Under the pieces are notes generated by a model, which was not told where the DNA came from, did not search any database, and was given only the letters and a program-made list of their open reading frames with translations. Positions 43,815 through 54,469 of a DNA stretch of 64,000 nt are shown here, piece after piece. Made by a program: the position numbers and the translations under genes. Source of the stretch: Azospirillaceae bacterium (GTDB lineage Bacteria; Pseudomonadota; Alphaproteobacteria; Azospirillales; Azospirillaceae); assembly GCA_028283825.1 (NCBI GenBank), contig JAPWJW010000003.1, positions 930,001 through 994,000 on the forward strand, given 5' to 3'. Numbering within the stretch: position 1 is the first letter of the stretch; the number at the start of each line of letters is the position of its first letter.

Positions 43815-45377
43815 TCACTCCCACTCAATGGTCCCCGGCGGCTTGCTGGTGATGTCGTAGGTCACGCGGTTGATGCCGCGCACCTCATTGATGATGCGGG
43901 TGGCCACGCGGCCCAGGAACTCGTGTTCGAAGGGGTAGTAGTCCGCCGTCATGCCGTCGACCGAGGTCACGGCGCGCAAGGCGCAGGCGTAGTCGTAGGA
44001 GCGGCCATCGCCCATCACGCCGACGGTGCGCACCGGCAGCAGGACGGCGAAGGCCTGCCAGATCTTGTCGTACAGGCCGGCCTTGCGGATTTCGTCCAGG
44101 TAGACCACGTCGGCCTTGCGCAGGATGTCCAGCTTCTCCGGCGTGATCTCGCCAGGGATGCGGATGGCCAGGCCGGGGCCCGGGAAGGGGTGGCGGCCGA
44201 TGAAGGCGGGGGGCAGGCCCAGTTCCACGCCCAGGCGGCGCACCTCGTCCTTGAACAGCTCGCGCAGCGGTTCCACCAGCTTCAGGTTCATGCGTTCCGG
44301 CAGGCCGCCCACATTGTGGTGCGACTTGATGGTGACGCTGGGGCCGCCGGTGAAGCTGACGCTTTCGATCACGTCGGGGTAGAGCGTGCCCTGGGCCAGG
44401 AAACCGGCGCCGCCGATCTTCTTCGCCTCGACGTCGAAGATCTCGATGAAGGTGGCGCCGATGGTCTTGCGCTTCACCTCCGGATCGCTGACGCCGGCCA
44501 GCTTGCCCAGGAACAGGTCGGCCGCGTCCACGTGCACCAGCGGGATGTTGTAATGGTCGCGGAACAGGGTCACGACCTCATCCGCCTCGCCGGCGCGCAT
44601 CAGGCCGGTGTCGACGAAGATGCAGGTCAGCTGGTCGCCGATGGCCTCATGGATCAGCACGGCGGCCACCGAGCTGTCGACGCCGCCGGACAGGCCGCAG
44701 ATAACCTTGCCGGTACCGACCTGGGCGCGGATCTTCTCGATGGCGGCGTTCTTGAACGCGGCCATGGTCCAGTCGCCCGACAGGCCGGCGACGGCGAACA
44801 GGAAGTTGGCGATCAGGGCGGAGCCATGGGGGGTATGCACCACCTCCGGATGGAACTGCACGGCGTAGAAGCGGCGGGCGTCATCGGCGATGATGGCGTA
44901 GGGCGCGCCCTCGCTGGTCGCGACGATGCGGAAGCCTTCGGGCAGCTGGGCGACGTGGTCGCCATGGCTCATCCACACCTGCTCGCGCGCGCCGACCTGC
45001 CACACGCCTTCGAACAGGGCGCAGGGCTCCTTCACGTCGACGAAGGCGCGGCCGAACTCACGGGTGTCGCCCAGCACCACCTTGCCGCCCAGCTGTTCGC
45101 ACATGGTCTGCTGGCCGTAGCAGATGCCCAGCACGGGCACGCCGGCGGTGAACACGATCTCCGGCGCACGCGGGCTGCCGGGCTCCGTCACCGAGGCCGG
45201 GCTGCCCGACAGGATGATGGCGCCGGGGTTGTAGGTCTGGATGGCCGCTTCCGCCATCGAGAACGGGTGGATTTCGCAATAGACCCCGGCCTCGCGCACA
45301 CGGCGGGCGATCAGCTGGGTCACCTGCGACCCGAAATCGAGAATCAGAACCCGATTGGAGGTCGTCGGCGTTGCCAT
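43815..45377 (-). CDS. guaA: GMP synthase (glutamine-hydrolysing)
   Basis: 520 residues, the standard length. The amidotransferase domain has [16 protein letters not shown] (nucleophile Cys) and QFHPEVVHT (His, Glu). The ATP pyrophosphatase has [12 protein letters not shown]. The C-terminal dimerisation domain ends with PPGTIEWE. It converts XMP to GMP in purine synthesis. The start at 45377 ([18 protein letters not shown]) has GATGAAG just upstream; ATG 45389 is the alternative. The 3' end of guaA is a known insertion point for genomic islands, and the lower-GC TerB operon lies directly beyond it. Confidence 0.97.
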   Translation of the reverse strand: MATPTTSNRVLILDFGSQVTQLIARRVREAGVYCEIHPFSMAEAAIQTYNPGAIILSGSPASVTEPGSPRAPEIVFTAGVPVLGICYGQQTMCEQLGGKVVLGDTREFGRAFVDVKEPCALFEGVWQVGAREQVWMSHGDHVAQLPEGFRIVATSEGAPYAIIADDARRFYAVQFHPEVVHTPHGSALIANFLFAVAGLSGDWTMAAFKNAAIEKIRAQVGTGKVICGLSGGVDSSVAAVLIHEAIGDQLTCIFVDTGLMRAGEADEVVTLFRDHYNIPLVHVDAADLFLGKLAGVSDPEVKRKTIGATFIEIFDVEAKKIGGAGFLAQGTLYPDVIESVSFTGGPSVTIKSHHNVGGLPERMNLKLVEPLRELFKDEVRRLGVELGLPPAFIGRHPFPGPGLAIRIPGEITPEKLDILRKADVVYLDEIRKAGLYDKIWQAFAVLLPVRTVGVMGDGRSYDYACALRAVTSVDGMTADYYPFEHEFLGRVATRIINEVRGINRVTYDITSKPPGTIEWE

Positions 45378-45606
45378 GGCTTCATCCATATATGTGGGGT
45401 TTCGCGAGTGGCCGCACGCTAGTCCAAGCGCCTTTGGACGGCAAGCGCCGGACGGGCAAGGGCACCCCGCGCCGGACGCGGGCTGGACCCACGCCAGCAT
45501 ATGGGCACGGGGGGCAAGGCGGGACAGCCCATGGACATTGATTTGTTATTTTGCTAACTAACGAACTACGTGCATACGTCCGCACCACTGAAGGAGCATC
45601 CGTCCC

Positions 45607-46650
45607 GTGATCGCGTCCCTGACCCGTCGCCTGCCCCACCTCATCGCCGCAGCCTTGCTGGCCCTGGCGTCCTTACTGGCCCCTCTGCCCGGCCAGGCGC
45701 AGGCCGTACCGCCCACTGAAAGCGACCTCACCCTGGACGGCGGCATGGGGGACGGCGGCGCGACCTTGGGAGCCCTGCACGGCACCCTGATGATCCCCGA
45801 CGGTTGGGCGGGCGGCCCGGCGGTGGTGATCCAGGCGGGTTCCGGCCCCACCGATCGCGACGGCAACAGCCGCATCCCCGGCGTCCATCCCGACACCCTG
45901 AAGCTGATCGCCCAGGGCCTGGCCACCCACGGCATCGCCAGCCTGCGGGTGGACAAGCGCTGCATCGCCGCCAGCGCCGGCGCCTGCCCAGGGGAAGACA
46001 AGCTGCGCTTCACCACCTATGTCGATGACATGGCCGCCTGGGCGCGCCTTATCACAAAGCAGCCCAAGGTGGGCTGCGTCCTGCTGCTGGGCCATTCCGA
46101 GGGCGCCACCATCGCCACCCTGGCGGCCGCGAAGCTGGCGGTGGACAAGGCGCCGGTTTGCGGCGTGCTGTCCCTGTCCGGCAGCGGCCGGCCCTTTGGG
46201 CAAGTCCTGATCGAGCAGATGAAGGCCAGCGGCGCCCCACCCGCCCTGGTGGAAAAGGCGGCATCCATCGAGGCGTCCCTGGCCGGCGGCCAGACGGTGG
46301 CGGATGTGCCGCCCCCCTTGCAGGCCATGTTCCGCCCGGCCGTCCAGCCCTACCTCATCTCCATGATGGCCTTGGATCCGGCCAAGGGGGCGGGCGCCCT
46401 GACGGTGCCGCTGCTGATCCTTCAGGGCGAGACGGACCTGCAGGTGTCGGTGGCGGACGCCCGCCTGCTGGCCCAGGCGCAGCCGGCGGCCACCCTGGCC
46501 CTCATCCCCGGGGCCAACCATGTGCTGAAGACGGCGCCGGCCGACCGCCCGGCCAATCTGGCGACCTATGCCGACCCCACCTTGCCGCTGGCGCCCGGGG
46601 TGATGGACGCCATCACCGGCTTCATCGCCACGGCGGTGGCCCGGCATTAG
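45607..46650 (+). CDS. Secreted alpha/beta hydrolase
   Basis: 347 residues starting at GTG with GAAGGAG ten bases upstream. Signal peptide up to ...PLPGQAQA. The fold is of the dienelactone-hydrolase/alpha-beta class: IQAGSGPTDRDGN oxyanion segment, GHSEGATIA nucleophile elbow, LQGETDLQV acid, IPGANHVLK His. Similar proteins are annotated as alpha/beta hydrolases or prolyl-oligopeptidase-like esterases. Divergent from guaA with about 230 bp between; an A/T-rich patch near 45540-45560 probably holds its promoter. Confidence 0.85.
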   Translation: MIASLTRRLPHLIAAALLALASLLAPLPGQAQAVPPTESDLTLDGGMGDGGATLGALHGTLMIPDGWAGGPAVVIQAGSGPTDRDGNSRIPGVHPDTLKLIAQGLATHGIASLRVDKRCIAASAGACPGEDKLRFTTYVDDMAAWARLITKQPKVGCVLLLGHSEGATIATLAAAKLAVDKAPVCGVLSLSGSGRPFGQVLIEQMKASGAPPALVEKAASIEASLAGGQTVADVPPPLQAMFRPAVQPYLISMMALDPAKGAGALTVPLLILQGETDLQVSVADARLLAQAQPAATLALIPGANHVLKTAPADRPANLATYADPTLPLAPGVMDAITGFIATAVARH

Positions 46651-46683
46651 CCCCTTGCGCTGGCGGGGCGGCACCCCCATTCA

Positions 46684-47397
46684 ATGGGAAACACCCTGGG
46701 GGCACCCGTCTTGGCTGATCTGACTTTGCTGGACAATCCCGTCTGGAACGCCGTGACCACAGCCCACCAACCCCTGGGGCAGGTGCACGGCCGGGCCGCC
46801 CGCTATCAGGAGCACATCTCCCCCCTCGCCGGCCTGGCGGAACCGTCGGCCGCGGCCTTGGCCGATCTGGCGACCCTGGTACCGGCCGGCCACACCATCG
46901 GCCTGGTCAGCCCGACGGCCCTGGACTTCCCCGCCCAGGATTGGCAGGTGCTGCGCGCGCGGGAGGTGGACCAGATGGTGTGCCAGGACCCGCCCCCGCC
47001 GCCGCCCGTGCCGCTGCTGCCCCTGGGCACCGCCGACGTGCCCGACATGATGGATCTGGCGGCACGGACGGAGCCTGGCCCCTTCCTGGAAGGCACCATC
47101 CGCATGGGCGCCTATTTCGGCCTGCGCAGCGGGGACGGCCGGTTGATGGCCATGACCGGCCAACGCATGCACCTGCCCGGATTGCGGGAGATCAGCGCCG
47201 TCTGCACCGATCCGGATTTCCGGGGCCGGGGACTGGCCCAAACCCTGGTCGCCGCCGTGGCCGTGGGCATCGCCACCGAAGGCAAGACGCCCTTCCTGCA
47301 CGTGAAGACGGAAAACGAAGCCGCCAAGAAAATCTATGAAAAGCTGGGCTTCCGCGTGCGGCGGTCGGTGCATTTCACGGTGCTGCGGCGGCTTTGA
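46684..47397 (+). CDS. GNAT-family acetyltransferase (FR47-like)
   Basis: 237 residues. The C-terminal half is a GNAT domain: ISAVCTDPDFRGRGLAQTLVAAVA is motif A with the acetyl-CoA pyrophosphate loop RGRGLA, and ENEAAKKIYEKLGFRVRRSVHFTVL is motif B. The N-terminal half is divergent, with a run of prolines (PPPPPPVP). Probably follows the hydrolase gene in one transcript, 33 bp apart. The start codon context is poor and a downstream TTG is possible. Substrate unknown. Confidence 0.82.
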   Translation: MGNTLGAPVLADLTLLDNPVWNAVTTAHQPLGQVHGRAARYQEHISPLAGLAEPSAAALADLATLVPAGHTIGLVSPTALDFPAQDWQVLRAREVDQMVCQDPPPPPPVPLLPLGTADVPDMMDLAARTEPGPFLEGTIRMGAYFGLRSGDGRLMAMTGQRMHLPGLREISAVCTDPDFRGRGLAQTLVAAVAVGIATEGKTPFLHVKTENEAAKKIYEKLGFRVRRSVHFTVLRRL

Positions 47398-47401
47398 AGA
47401 C

Positions 47402-47515
47402 GCGCGCCAGCGCTAGGCCACGACCGTGGCCGCCGCAGATTTCTGGGGAGCGAAGCGGACTGGAAATCGAGGATAAGCCAAGGCGCGGATGCGCCGCCGG
47501 CGTTTGAGGCAAACG
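47402..47515. repeat. Multi-hairpin structured repeat, copy 1
   Basis: Lies between two convergent GNAT genes and aligns in register with 51448-51572. Hairpins: GGCCAC-GACC-GTGGCC (47416-47431); GATTTC + 19-nt loop + GAAATC (47438-47468), loop TGGGGAGCGAAGCGGACTG; GGCGC-GGAT-GCGCC (47482-47495); and CGTTTG-AGG-CAAACG (47501-47515). Stems differ from copy 2 by paired changes while the loop is identical, which points to a structured RNA. On the minus strand it follows the GNAT gene at 47524 by under 25 nt. Confidence 0.75.
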
Positions 47516-47523
47516 AAAGGCCC

Positions 47524-48108
47524 TCACCCCTCGCTGTACGACGACAGCCGCGCCAGCGGCGCCAGGTCCAGCCAGCCGTAGGCGACCTCGGTCAGGCGGG
47601 TGCCGGCGAAGGTGATGGGTTGTTCCGCCAGGCGGGTGCCGCCCAGGCGCTCGTAGAACCAGCGGGCGGGATTGTCGCGCAGCACCCAGACGCAAGCCGA
47701 ACGCATGCCGCCGGCCAGCAGTTCCGTGGCCATGGTGGCCATCAGGCGGCGGCCATGGCCCTGGTTCTGGGCGTGGTCGTACAGGTAGATGGCGTAGAAC
47801 TCGCCCTCATACCCGCGCATGTCGGTGCGCTGGGGACCGCAGGTGGAGAAACCCACCACGCCCGTGGCCGGCAGGCCGTCGGCGGCGATATTCTCCCCGA
47901 TGGCGACGAAGGTGCGGCGCTGGCGGCCGTTCAGCAGACCCTGCCAGCGGGCGGCGTGCGCCTCGGGCGACAGGCCCACCAGGTACTGGTCGGGCAGTTG
48001 CCCCGGATATGTGCTGCGCCAGCTGGCGACATGGACGCGGGCGATGGCCGCGGCGTCCGCCGCGGTGGCGGGCCGCACCAAACCGATTTCCGCCGGACCG
48101 TGAGCCAT
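47524..48108 (-). CDS. GNAT-family N-acetyltransferase
   Basis: 194 residues of ordinary GNAT layout: VRPATAADAAAIARVHVASWRSTYPG at the N-terminus (typical of YhbS/phosphinothricin-like GNATs), GEFYAIYLYDHAQNQGHGRRLMA as the acetyl-CoA motif, and VLRDNPARWFYERLGG near the end. A GAGGGG ribosome site precedes the ATG. The structured repeat (copy 1) follows its stop codon. Substrate unknown. Confidence 0.88.
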   Translation of the reverse strand: MAHGPAEIGLVRPATAADAAAIARVHVASWRSTYPGQLPDQYLVGLSPEAHAARWQGLLNGRQRRTFVAIGENIAADGLPATGVVGFSTCGPQRTDMRGYEGEFYAIYLYDHAQNQGHGRRLMATMATELLAGGMRSACVWVLRDNPARWFYERLGGTRLAEQPITFAGTRLTEVAYGWLDLAPLARLSSYSEG

Positions 48109-48227
48109 GGGCCGCCCCTCGTTCCCGTTACCATGGGCATCATCCTGCCGCAGAACGGGGCCGCCCGCCAGGGGCGGCGCAACCGGTCCGCGGGGATCAT
48201 TCCGGGCAAGGGTCCGAGGCCGCGGGG

Positions 48228-49622
48228 TCAGGCTTCGGCGACGGCCTCATCCGCGGCATCCTCGGCCGGCTCGGCCGGCTCGGCCGCATCCGCCACCACC
48301 GGCGCGTCCTTGCGCACCATGACGGCGGCGAAGAAACCGTCGGTGTCATGGCGGGCCGGGGACAGCGACAGCATGTCGCCCGTGGCCGGCGGCGTGCCCA
48401 TGCCCTCGGGCCAGGCCTGGGCGATGGGCAGCAGGGTGAAGTCCGGATGGGTGGCCAGGAAGCTGGCCACCTGGTCCTGATTCTCCTCCGGCAACAGCGA
48501 GCAGGTGGCATAGACCAGCCGCCCGCCGGGCCGCACCAGGCGGGCGGCGCTGTCCAGGATCTCCGCCTGCAGGGGCAGCAGTTCGCTCAAGCCCGGGCCC
48601 AGCTGGCGCCAGCGGGCGTCGGGGTTGCGGCGCCAGGTGCCGGTGCCGCTGCACGGCGCGTCCACCACCACGCGGTCGAAGCGCGCCTTGTGGCGCTTCA
48701 CCCACGGATCGCGGGCGGACTTCAGCGGCCGCGTCTCGATATTGTGCAGGCCCGCCCGGCGGAACCGTTCCTGGGCGCGCTTCAGGCGGCCGTCCAGCAC
48801 GTCGCAGGCGACCACGCGGCCCTTGTTGGCCATCATGGCGGCGATGGCCAGGGTCTTGCCGCCGGCGCCGGCGCAGAAATCCACCACCTGCTGGCCCGGC
48901 TGCGGGTTGGTGGCGAAGGCCACCAGCTGCGAGCCCTCATCCTGGATTTCCAGCAGGCCTTCCTGGAAGGCCGGCAGCGTGGCGATGGGGAAACGGTTGC
49001 GCACCCGGATGCCCAGGGCGGAGATATTGGTGGCCTCCGCCTCCACCCCCGCCTTGCGCAAGGCGGCCAGCGCCTGGTCGCGCGTGCCCTTTACCGGGTT
49101 GACGCGCAGATCCATGGGGGCCTTGCCCAGCATGGCTTCCATTTCGGTAACGAAACGTTCGCCCAGCGCCTTCTGCAAGGTCTCCGCCGCCCAGTCCGGC
49201 ACCTCGACGCGCACGGCGTCGGGCTGCTGCGGATGATCCAGCGTGTGGGTTTCCAGGGCCGCGATCAGGGCGCGCTCCGCCGCCTCCAGCGGGAACGGCG
49301 CGAACTTGCCGCCGTTGAAATGCTCCGCCACCGAGGCCGCCGAACGCCCCCGATGCAGCAGTTCGTCGGCGATCAGCAGGGCGCGCCCGTCGATCGCCGG
49401 CTGGCCTTCCCCACCATAACCGGACCGGTTCAGCCACCAATGCAGGCGGGCCCAACGGCGCAGGATGCCGTAGACACGTTCCGCCACATCGGTGCGGTCC
49501 TTGGCGCCGATGTAGCGGCGGGCGCGGAAGAAGGCGCTGGCCACGGCATCGGCGGGACGCGGCGTGGCCAGCACTTCCGTCAGAAGATCAATGGCGGCCT
49601 GCAAACGGGCGGTCGGGGTCAT
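48228..49622 (-). CDS. rsmB: 16S rRNA (cytosine-5) methyltransferase RsmB-type
   Basis: 464 residues of the NOL1/NOP2/Sun family. The N-terminal NusB-like domain (residues about 1-140) is followed by a SAM domain with VDFCAGAGGKTLAIAAMM. The two catalytic cysteines are in DAPCSGTGTWRRNPD and ATCSLLPEEN. The C-terminus is an acidic Ala-Glu-Pro tail (AEPAEPAEDAAD) not needed for catalysis. Start at ATG 49622; an open frame back to 49709 overlaps the guaB terminator. Modifies C967 of 16S rRNA if truly RsmB; RsmB versus a close paralogue cannot be settled by eye. Confidence 0.88.
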   Translation of the reverse strand: MTPTARLQAAIDLLTEVLATPRPADAVASAFFRARRYIGAKDRTDVAERVYGILRRWARLHWWLNRSGYGGEGQPAIDGRALLIADELLHRGRSAASVAEHFNGGKFAPFPLEAAERALIAALETHTLDHPQQPDAVRVEVPDWAAETLQKALGERFVTEMEAMLGKAPMDLRVNPVKGTRDQALAALRKAGVEAEATNISALGIRVRNRFPIATLPAFQEGLLEIQDEGSQLVAFATNPQPGQQVVDFCAGAGGKTLAIAAMMANKGRVVACDVLDGRLKRAQERFRRAGLHNIETRPLKSARDPWVKRHKARFDRVVVDAPCSGTGTWRRNPDARWRQLGPGLSELLPLQAEILDSAARLVRPGGRLVYATCSLLPEENQDQVASFLATHPDFTLLPIAQAWPEGMGTPPATGDMLSLSPARHDTDGFFAAVMVRKDAPVVADAAEPAEPAEDAADEAVAEA

Positions 49623-49653
49623 GGCGGGACTTCTTCTTTCTGAAACCGGCCGA

Positions 49654-49702
49654 AAAACTAAAGAGCCGGCTGGGGTTCCCATGGGGAACACGAGCCGGCT
49701 CT
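49654..49702 (-). terminator. Intrinsic terminator of guaB
   Basis: Read on the minus strand: AGAGCCGGCT, a loop containing a second small dyad (GTTCCCC/GGGAAC), AGCCGGCTCT, then TTTAGTTTTT. Arms are a perfect 10 bp (49662-49671 and 49693-49702). It begins 29 bp after the guaB stop and separates guaB from rsmB. Confidence 0.85.
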
Positions 49703-49731
49703 CGATCATAAGGGCGGAACGACGCGCCGGA

Positions 49732-51447
<1,716 letters not shown>

Positions 51448-51572
51448 AGCGGCATGCACCATGCCGCTGCAGGCCCCAAGCGGGGCCGCCGGAGCTTTTT
51501 GGGGAGCGAAGCGGACTGAAAAGCGAGGACCAGCCAAGCCGCCGGACGGCGGCGCCCGGCACCTGAGGGCGC
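51448..51572. repeat. Multi-hairpin structured repeat, copy 2
   Basis: In-register partner of 47402-47515. Hairpins: AGCGGCATG-CAC-CATGCCGCT (51448-51468); GGCCCC-AAGC-GGGGCC (51472-51487); GCTTTT + the same 19-nt loop + AAAAGC (51494-51524); GCCGCC-GGAC-GGCGGC (51538-51553). Compared with copy 1 the third hairpin has two compensated base pairs and the GGA-loop hairpin has a different stem altogether. It starts within about 10 nt after the rlmE stop on the minus strand, the same placement as copy 1 after its GNAT gene. Confidence 0.75.
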
Positions 51573-51578
51573 GCGAAA

Positions 51579-52307
51579 TCAGCCCTGCGCGTCCTCATCT
51601 TCCACATCCAGCCGAACGCTGTGTCCGCGGAAGCCGGTGGCTACGACGTAGGTCTCCGAACTGTCGGCGCGGCTGGCCGCCGGCTTGGCGTGGCGGACGA
51701 CGGCGAAGTCGCGCTTCAGCTGGTCCAGCAGGCTGCGCTCCGCCCCGCCCTGGAACAGCTTGGCGACGAACGCCCCGCCGGGCGCCAGCACCTCGGCCGC
51801 AAAGGCGTAGGCGGCATCCGCCAGGGCCATGATGCGCAGATGGTCGGTCTTGGGATGGCCGGTGGTGGGGGCCGCCATGTCGGACAGCACCACGTCGGCC
51901 GGGCCGCCCAACGCCTCCTTCAGGCGATCCGGCGCCTCCGGCAGCAGGAAGTCCAGCTGCATGGTGATGGCGCCGGGCACCTCATCCATGCCCAGGATGT
52001 CCAGGCCGATAACCTTGGCGCCGCGCACCTTTTCCACCGCCACCTGGGTCCAGCCGCCAGGGGCGGCACCCAGATCGACCACGCGGGTGCCGGGCCGCAG
52101 CAGGTGGTACTTCTCATCCAGCTGCAGCATCTTGAAGGCCGCGCGCGAGCGATAGCCGCGCTTCTTGGCCTCGGCCACGTAGGGATCGTTCAGTTGGCGT
52201 TCCAGCCAGCGGGCGGAGGAGTTGGAGCGCTTGGCCGCCGTCTTGACGCGGACAGTCAGGCCGCGCCCGCTCAACTTGCTGCCGAGATCCTTGGTGCTTT
52301 TGGTCAT
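51579..52307 (-). CDS. rlmE: 23S rRNA (uridine-2'-O) methyltransferase
   Basis: 242 residues, RrmJ/FtsJ family. SAM motif VVDLGAAPGGWTQVA. The K-D-K-E catalytic tetrad is visible as SRAAFKML (Lys), VVLSDMAAPTTGH (Asp), GGAFVAKLFQGG (Lys) and SSETYVVA (Glu). Methylates U2552 of 23S rRNA in the assembled large subunit. The C-terminus has a short acidic tail (DVEDEDAQG). It follows the Ppx/GppA gene by 106 bp on the same strand, an order common in alphaproteobacteria. Confidence 0.95.
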   Translation of the reverse strand: MTKSTKDLGSKLSGRGLTVRVKTAAKRSNSSARWLERQLNDPYVAEAKKRGYRSRAAFKMLQLDEKYHLLRPGTRVVDLGAAPGGWTQVAVEKVRGAKVIGLDILGMDEVPGAITMQLDFLLPEAPDRLKEALGGPADVVLSDMAAPTTGHPKTDHLRIMALADAAYAFAAEVLAPGGAFVAKLFQGGAERSLLDQLKRDFAVVRHAKPAASRADSSETYVVATGFRGHSVRLDVEDEDAQG

Positions 52308-52413
52308 GGTGTGCGCAAACCCGGTTTGGCGGACCGGGCGCGGACGCCCGTCAACTAAGATTCAATGCAAGCGGCGGATATTGGCGCCACCGCCCGCAAA
52401 GGCAAGGTAAAGA

Positions 52414-53448
52414 TCAACCGGGCACGCGCGTGGCAGCCATCAGTTCGGTCAGGATGCCCTCACGCACGCCGCGGTCGGCGATGCGCAAATTCTCCACCGG
52501 CCAGCGTTCCCAGATGGCCTCCAGCACGGCGCAGCCGGCGATCACCAGGTCGGCCCGGTCATGCCCGATGCAGGGATGGGCGGAGCGGCCGGCATAGTCC
52601 AGGTCCAGCAATGACTTGCTGATGGCCCGCGCCTCATCCAGGCCCAGCCAGGAGCCATCGACCTGGGCGCGGTCGTACCGGGTGAGGCCCAGGCGGATGC
52701 CGGCCAGGGTGGTGACGGTGCCGGACGTGCCCAGCATCTGCACCCGGCCGGCCGCGACCTCGCGCCCGATGTCGTTGCGGGCGTCGAAATCGGCCAGCGC
52801 CGACGACACCGTGTCCACCATGCCGCGATAGGCCTCGGGCAGCACGCGGTCGCCGCCGAACGTCTCCGTCAGGCTGACCACCCCCTGGGGCACCGACACC
52901 TGGTCGATCAGGGTGGGGCGGCCGCGGTTGAAGGACAGCCACATGATCTCGGTGGAGCCGCCGCCGATGTCGAACACCAGGGCGCGGGGGATGCGGCGGT
53001 TCAGCAATGCTGCGCATCCCGCCAGCGCCAGCCGCGCCTCCTCCTCCGCACTGATGATCTCGATGCGGATGCCGGTTTCCTCGACCACGCGGTCGATGAA
53101 GGCGTTGCAGTTGGCGGCGCGGCGGCAGGCCTCCGTCGCCACGGCGCGCACGTCGGTGACGCCGCGCCGGCGCATCTTGTTGCCGCAGATCTTCAGGGCC
53201 GCCACCGTGCGGGCCATGGCCTCATCCGACAGGGCGTTGGTGCGGCTGAGGCCCTCACCCAGTCGCACGATGCGGGAAAAGGCGTCGATGATGCGAAAGC
53301 CCTCCCGCCCCGGCCGGGCGATCAGCAGGCGGCAGTTGTTGGTGCCCAGGTCCAAGGCGGCCAAAATCGGCCGCCGCATAGGCTCACCCGGCCCCGCACC
53401 CCGGGGGGTGCCGGTGCCCGGCTGGGGCTGAACGCCCGTTTCACTCAT
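52414..53448 (-). CDS. Ppx/GppA-family exopolyphosphatase / pppGpp phosphohydrolase
   Basis: About 344 residues of the ASKHA phosphatase fold: phosphate-1 loop ILAALDLGTNNCRLLIA, the EACRRAAN segment, and phosphate-2 loop LVFDIGGGSTEIMW. It lacks the long C-terminal HD-like domain of E. coli Ppx/GppA, so it is the short alphaproteobacterial form. The leader before MRRPILAALDLG is Pro/Gly-rich and its start (53448 rather than 53379) is uncertain. Would hydrolyse polyphosphate or (p)ppGpp. Confidence 0.88.
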   Translation of the reverse strand: MSETGVQPQPGTGTPRGAGPGEPMRRPILAALDLGTNNCRLLIARPGREGFRIIDAFSRIVRLGEGLSRTNALSDEAMARTVAALKICGNKMRRRGVTDVRAVATEACRRAANCNAFIDRVVEETGIRIEIISAEEEARLALAGCAALLNRRIPRALVFDIGGGSTEIMWLSFNRGRPTLIDQVSVPQGVVSLTETFGGDRVLPEAYRGMVDTVSSALADFDARNDIGREVAAGRVQMLGTSGTVTTLAGIRLGLTRYDRAQVDGSWLGLDEARAISKSLLDLDYAGRSAHPCIGHDRADLVIAGCAVLEAIWERWPVENLRIADRGVREGILTELMAATRVPG

Positions 53449-53773
53449 CGCCGAACCAGCCTTCTTCGCATCGAAACCGCCCCCATCCGCCAGGTCGGCA
53501 ACCCCGAAACGATCTGTCGGCGGGGGCGCCCCGGCGCCGGTGCGGCACACAGGCGATCATCCTAGACCAGGAAAGCGCCGGCGCACCACCACCGTCACAC
53601 GCCCGGGGCCACGCTGTGGCCACACGCCTGTCCCGGCGGCGGCGGCCCTTGCGCACAAGCCGCCACCGCCCCGCCAAAAAAATTCAACAAAGGGCTACAC
53701 AACCCCCATGAGGGGTGTTATAAGCCGCGCCGTCCGACGGACACGGCGCCAATCAACGCCGCGACCGTTCTGC

Positions 53774-53847
53774 TGGGGGATCGTCTAGCGGTAGGACTAC
53801 GGACTCTGACTCCGTCAACCTTGGTTCGAATCCAAGTCCCCCAGCCA
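53774..53847 (+). tRNA. tRNA-Gln (anticodon CTG), copy 1
   Basis: Complete cloverleaf: acceptor TGGGGGA/TCCCCCA, D arm GTC...GAC, anticodon stem ACGGA/TCCGT with loop CTCTGAC (anticodon CTG), T arm CTTGG-TTCGAAT-CCAAG, discriminator G and encoded CCA. Reads CAG codons. A TATAAG at 53719-53724 is a possible -10 box for the pair. Confidence 0.97.
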
Positions 53848-53915
53848 ATTTCTTCCGCGACAGTTTCGGTTATCGGACAAGGGATGCCGACCGGCGTCGT
53901 CGCGGCCCGTCCTGC

Positions 53916-53989
53916 TGGGGGATCGTCTAGCGGTAGGACTACGGACTCTGACTCCGTCAACCTTGGTTCGAATCCAAGTCCCCCAGCCA
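53916..53989 (+). tRNA. tRNA-Gln (anticodon CTG), copy 2
   Basis: Identical in all 74 bases to copy 1, 68 bp downstream and in the same orientation. The spacer is unrelated, so only the gene itself (plus about 4 preceding bases) is duplicated. Probably one transcript with copy 1. Confidence 0.97.
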
Positions 53990-54086
53990 AACGGCCTTTC
54001 CTTACATCACGGCCCCTGCGCCTTCGTGTTCCTTGCGACGCCTTTGGCGGGATATGCCAAGATATCCCGTGAAGGGAGTGATGGTC

Positions 54087-54278
54087 ATGTCACACAGCAT
54101 CGTTGGCAAACCGCCACGGAACCTCGCCACCCAAGTACGCCAGGACGCCAAAGCCGCTGCGGCCGAGATCATCGCCGACAGCCACCACCAGTCGCTTGGC
54201 AATATCTCAATCCGGGAGTTGCTTGAGGAAGGCCGCCGCGAATGGGTGCCGTCCCCGACGCATCCACAGCTGCGTTGA
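54087..54278 (+). CDS. Small protein, antitoxin-like, unrecognised family
   Basis: 63 residues. AAGGGAG is eight bases before the ATG at 54087. The C-terminal stretch NISIRELLEEGRREWV recalls small ribbon-helix-helix antitoxins and toxin-partner proteins, but there is no toxin gene beside it and I do not assign a family. An ATG two codons upstream is possible. It lies between the tRNA pair and the ankyrin gene. Confidence 0.5.
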   Translation: MSHSIVGKPPRNLATQVRQDAKAAAAEIIADSHHQSLGNISIRELLEEGRREWVPSPTHPQLR

Positions 54279-54469
54279 ATGTCCTGTCAGCCTGACAGTT
54301 GACTTCCCCGCGCGTTCGCCGTTTCATCCACGACAGTGCGCATTGGGGCGCCACCTGTCCGCGGCAAGGGGGCCAAGCCCCCACCCATCCGGTTTCGGCC
54401 GTCCACATCCATCCCTTCTTCCGGCCCTTTGATAAGCGGACATCGGGCGTTTTTCGGAAGGAAGGTCCC

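Noticed and set aside
43771-43850. guaA attachment site with a second copy at the far island end
   Set aside because: No repeat of the guaA 3'-terminal sequence was found between 35.1 and 37 kb, and there is no integrase gene.
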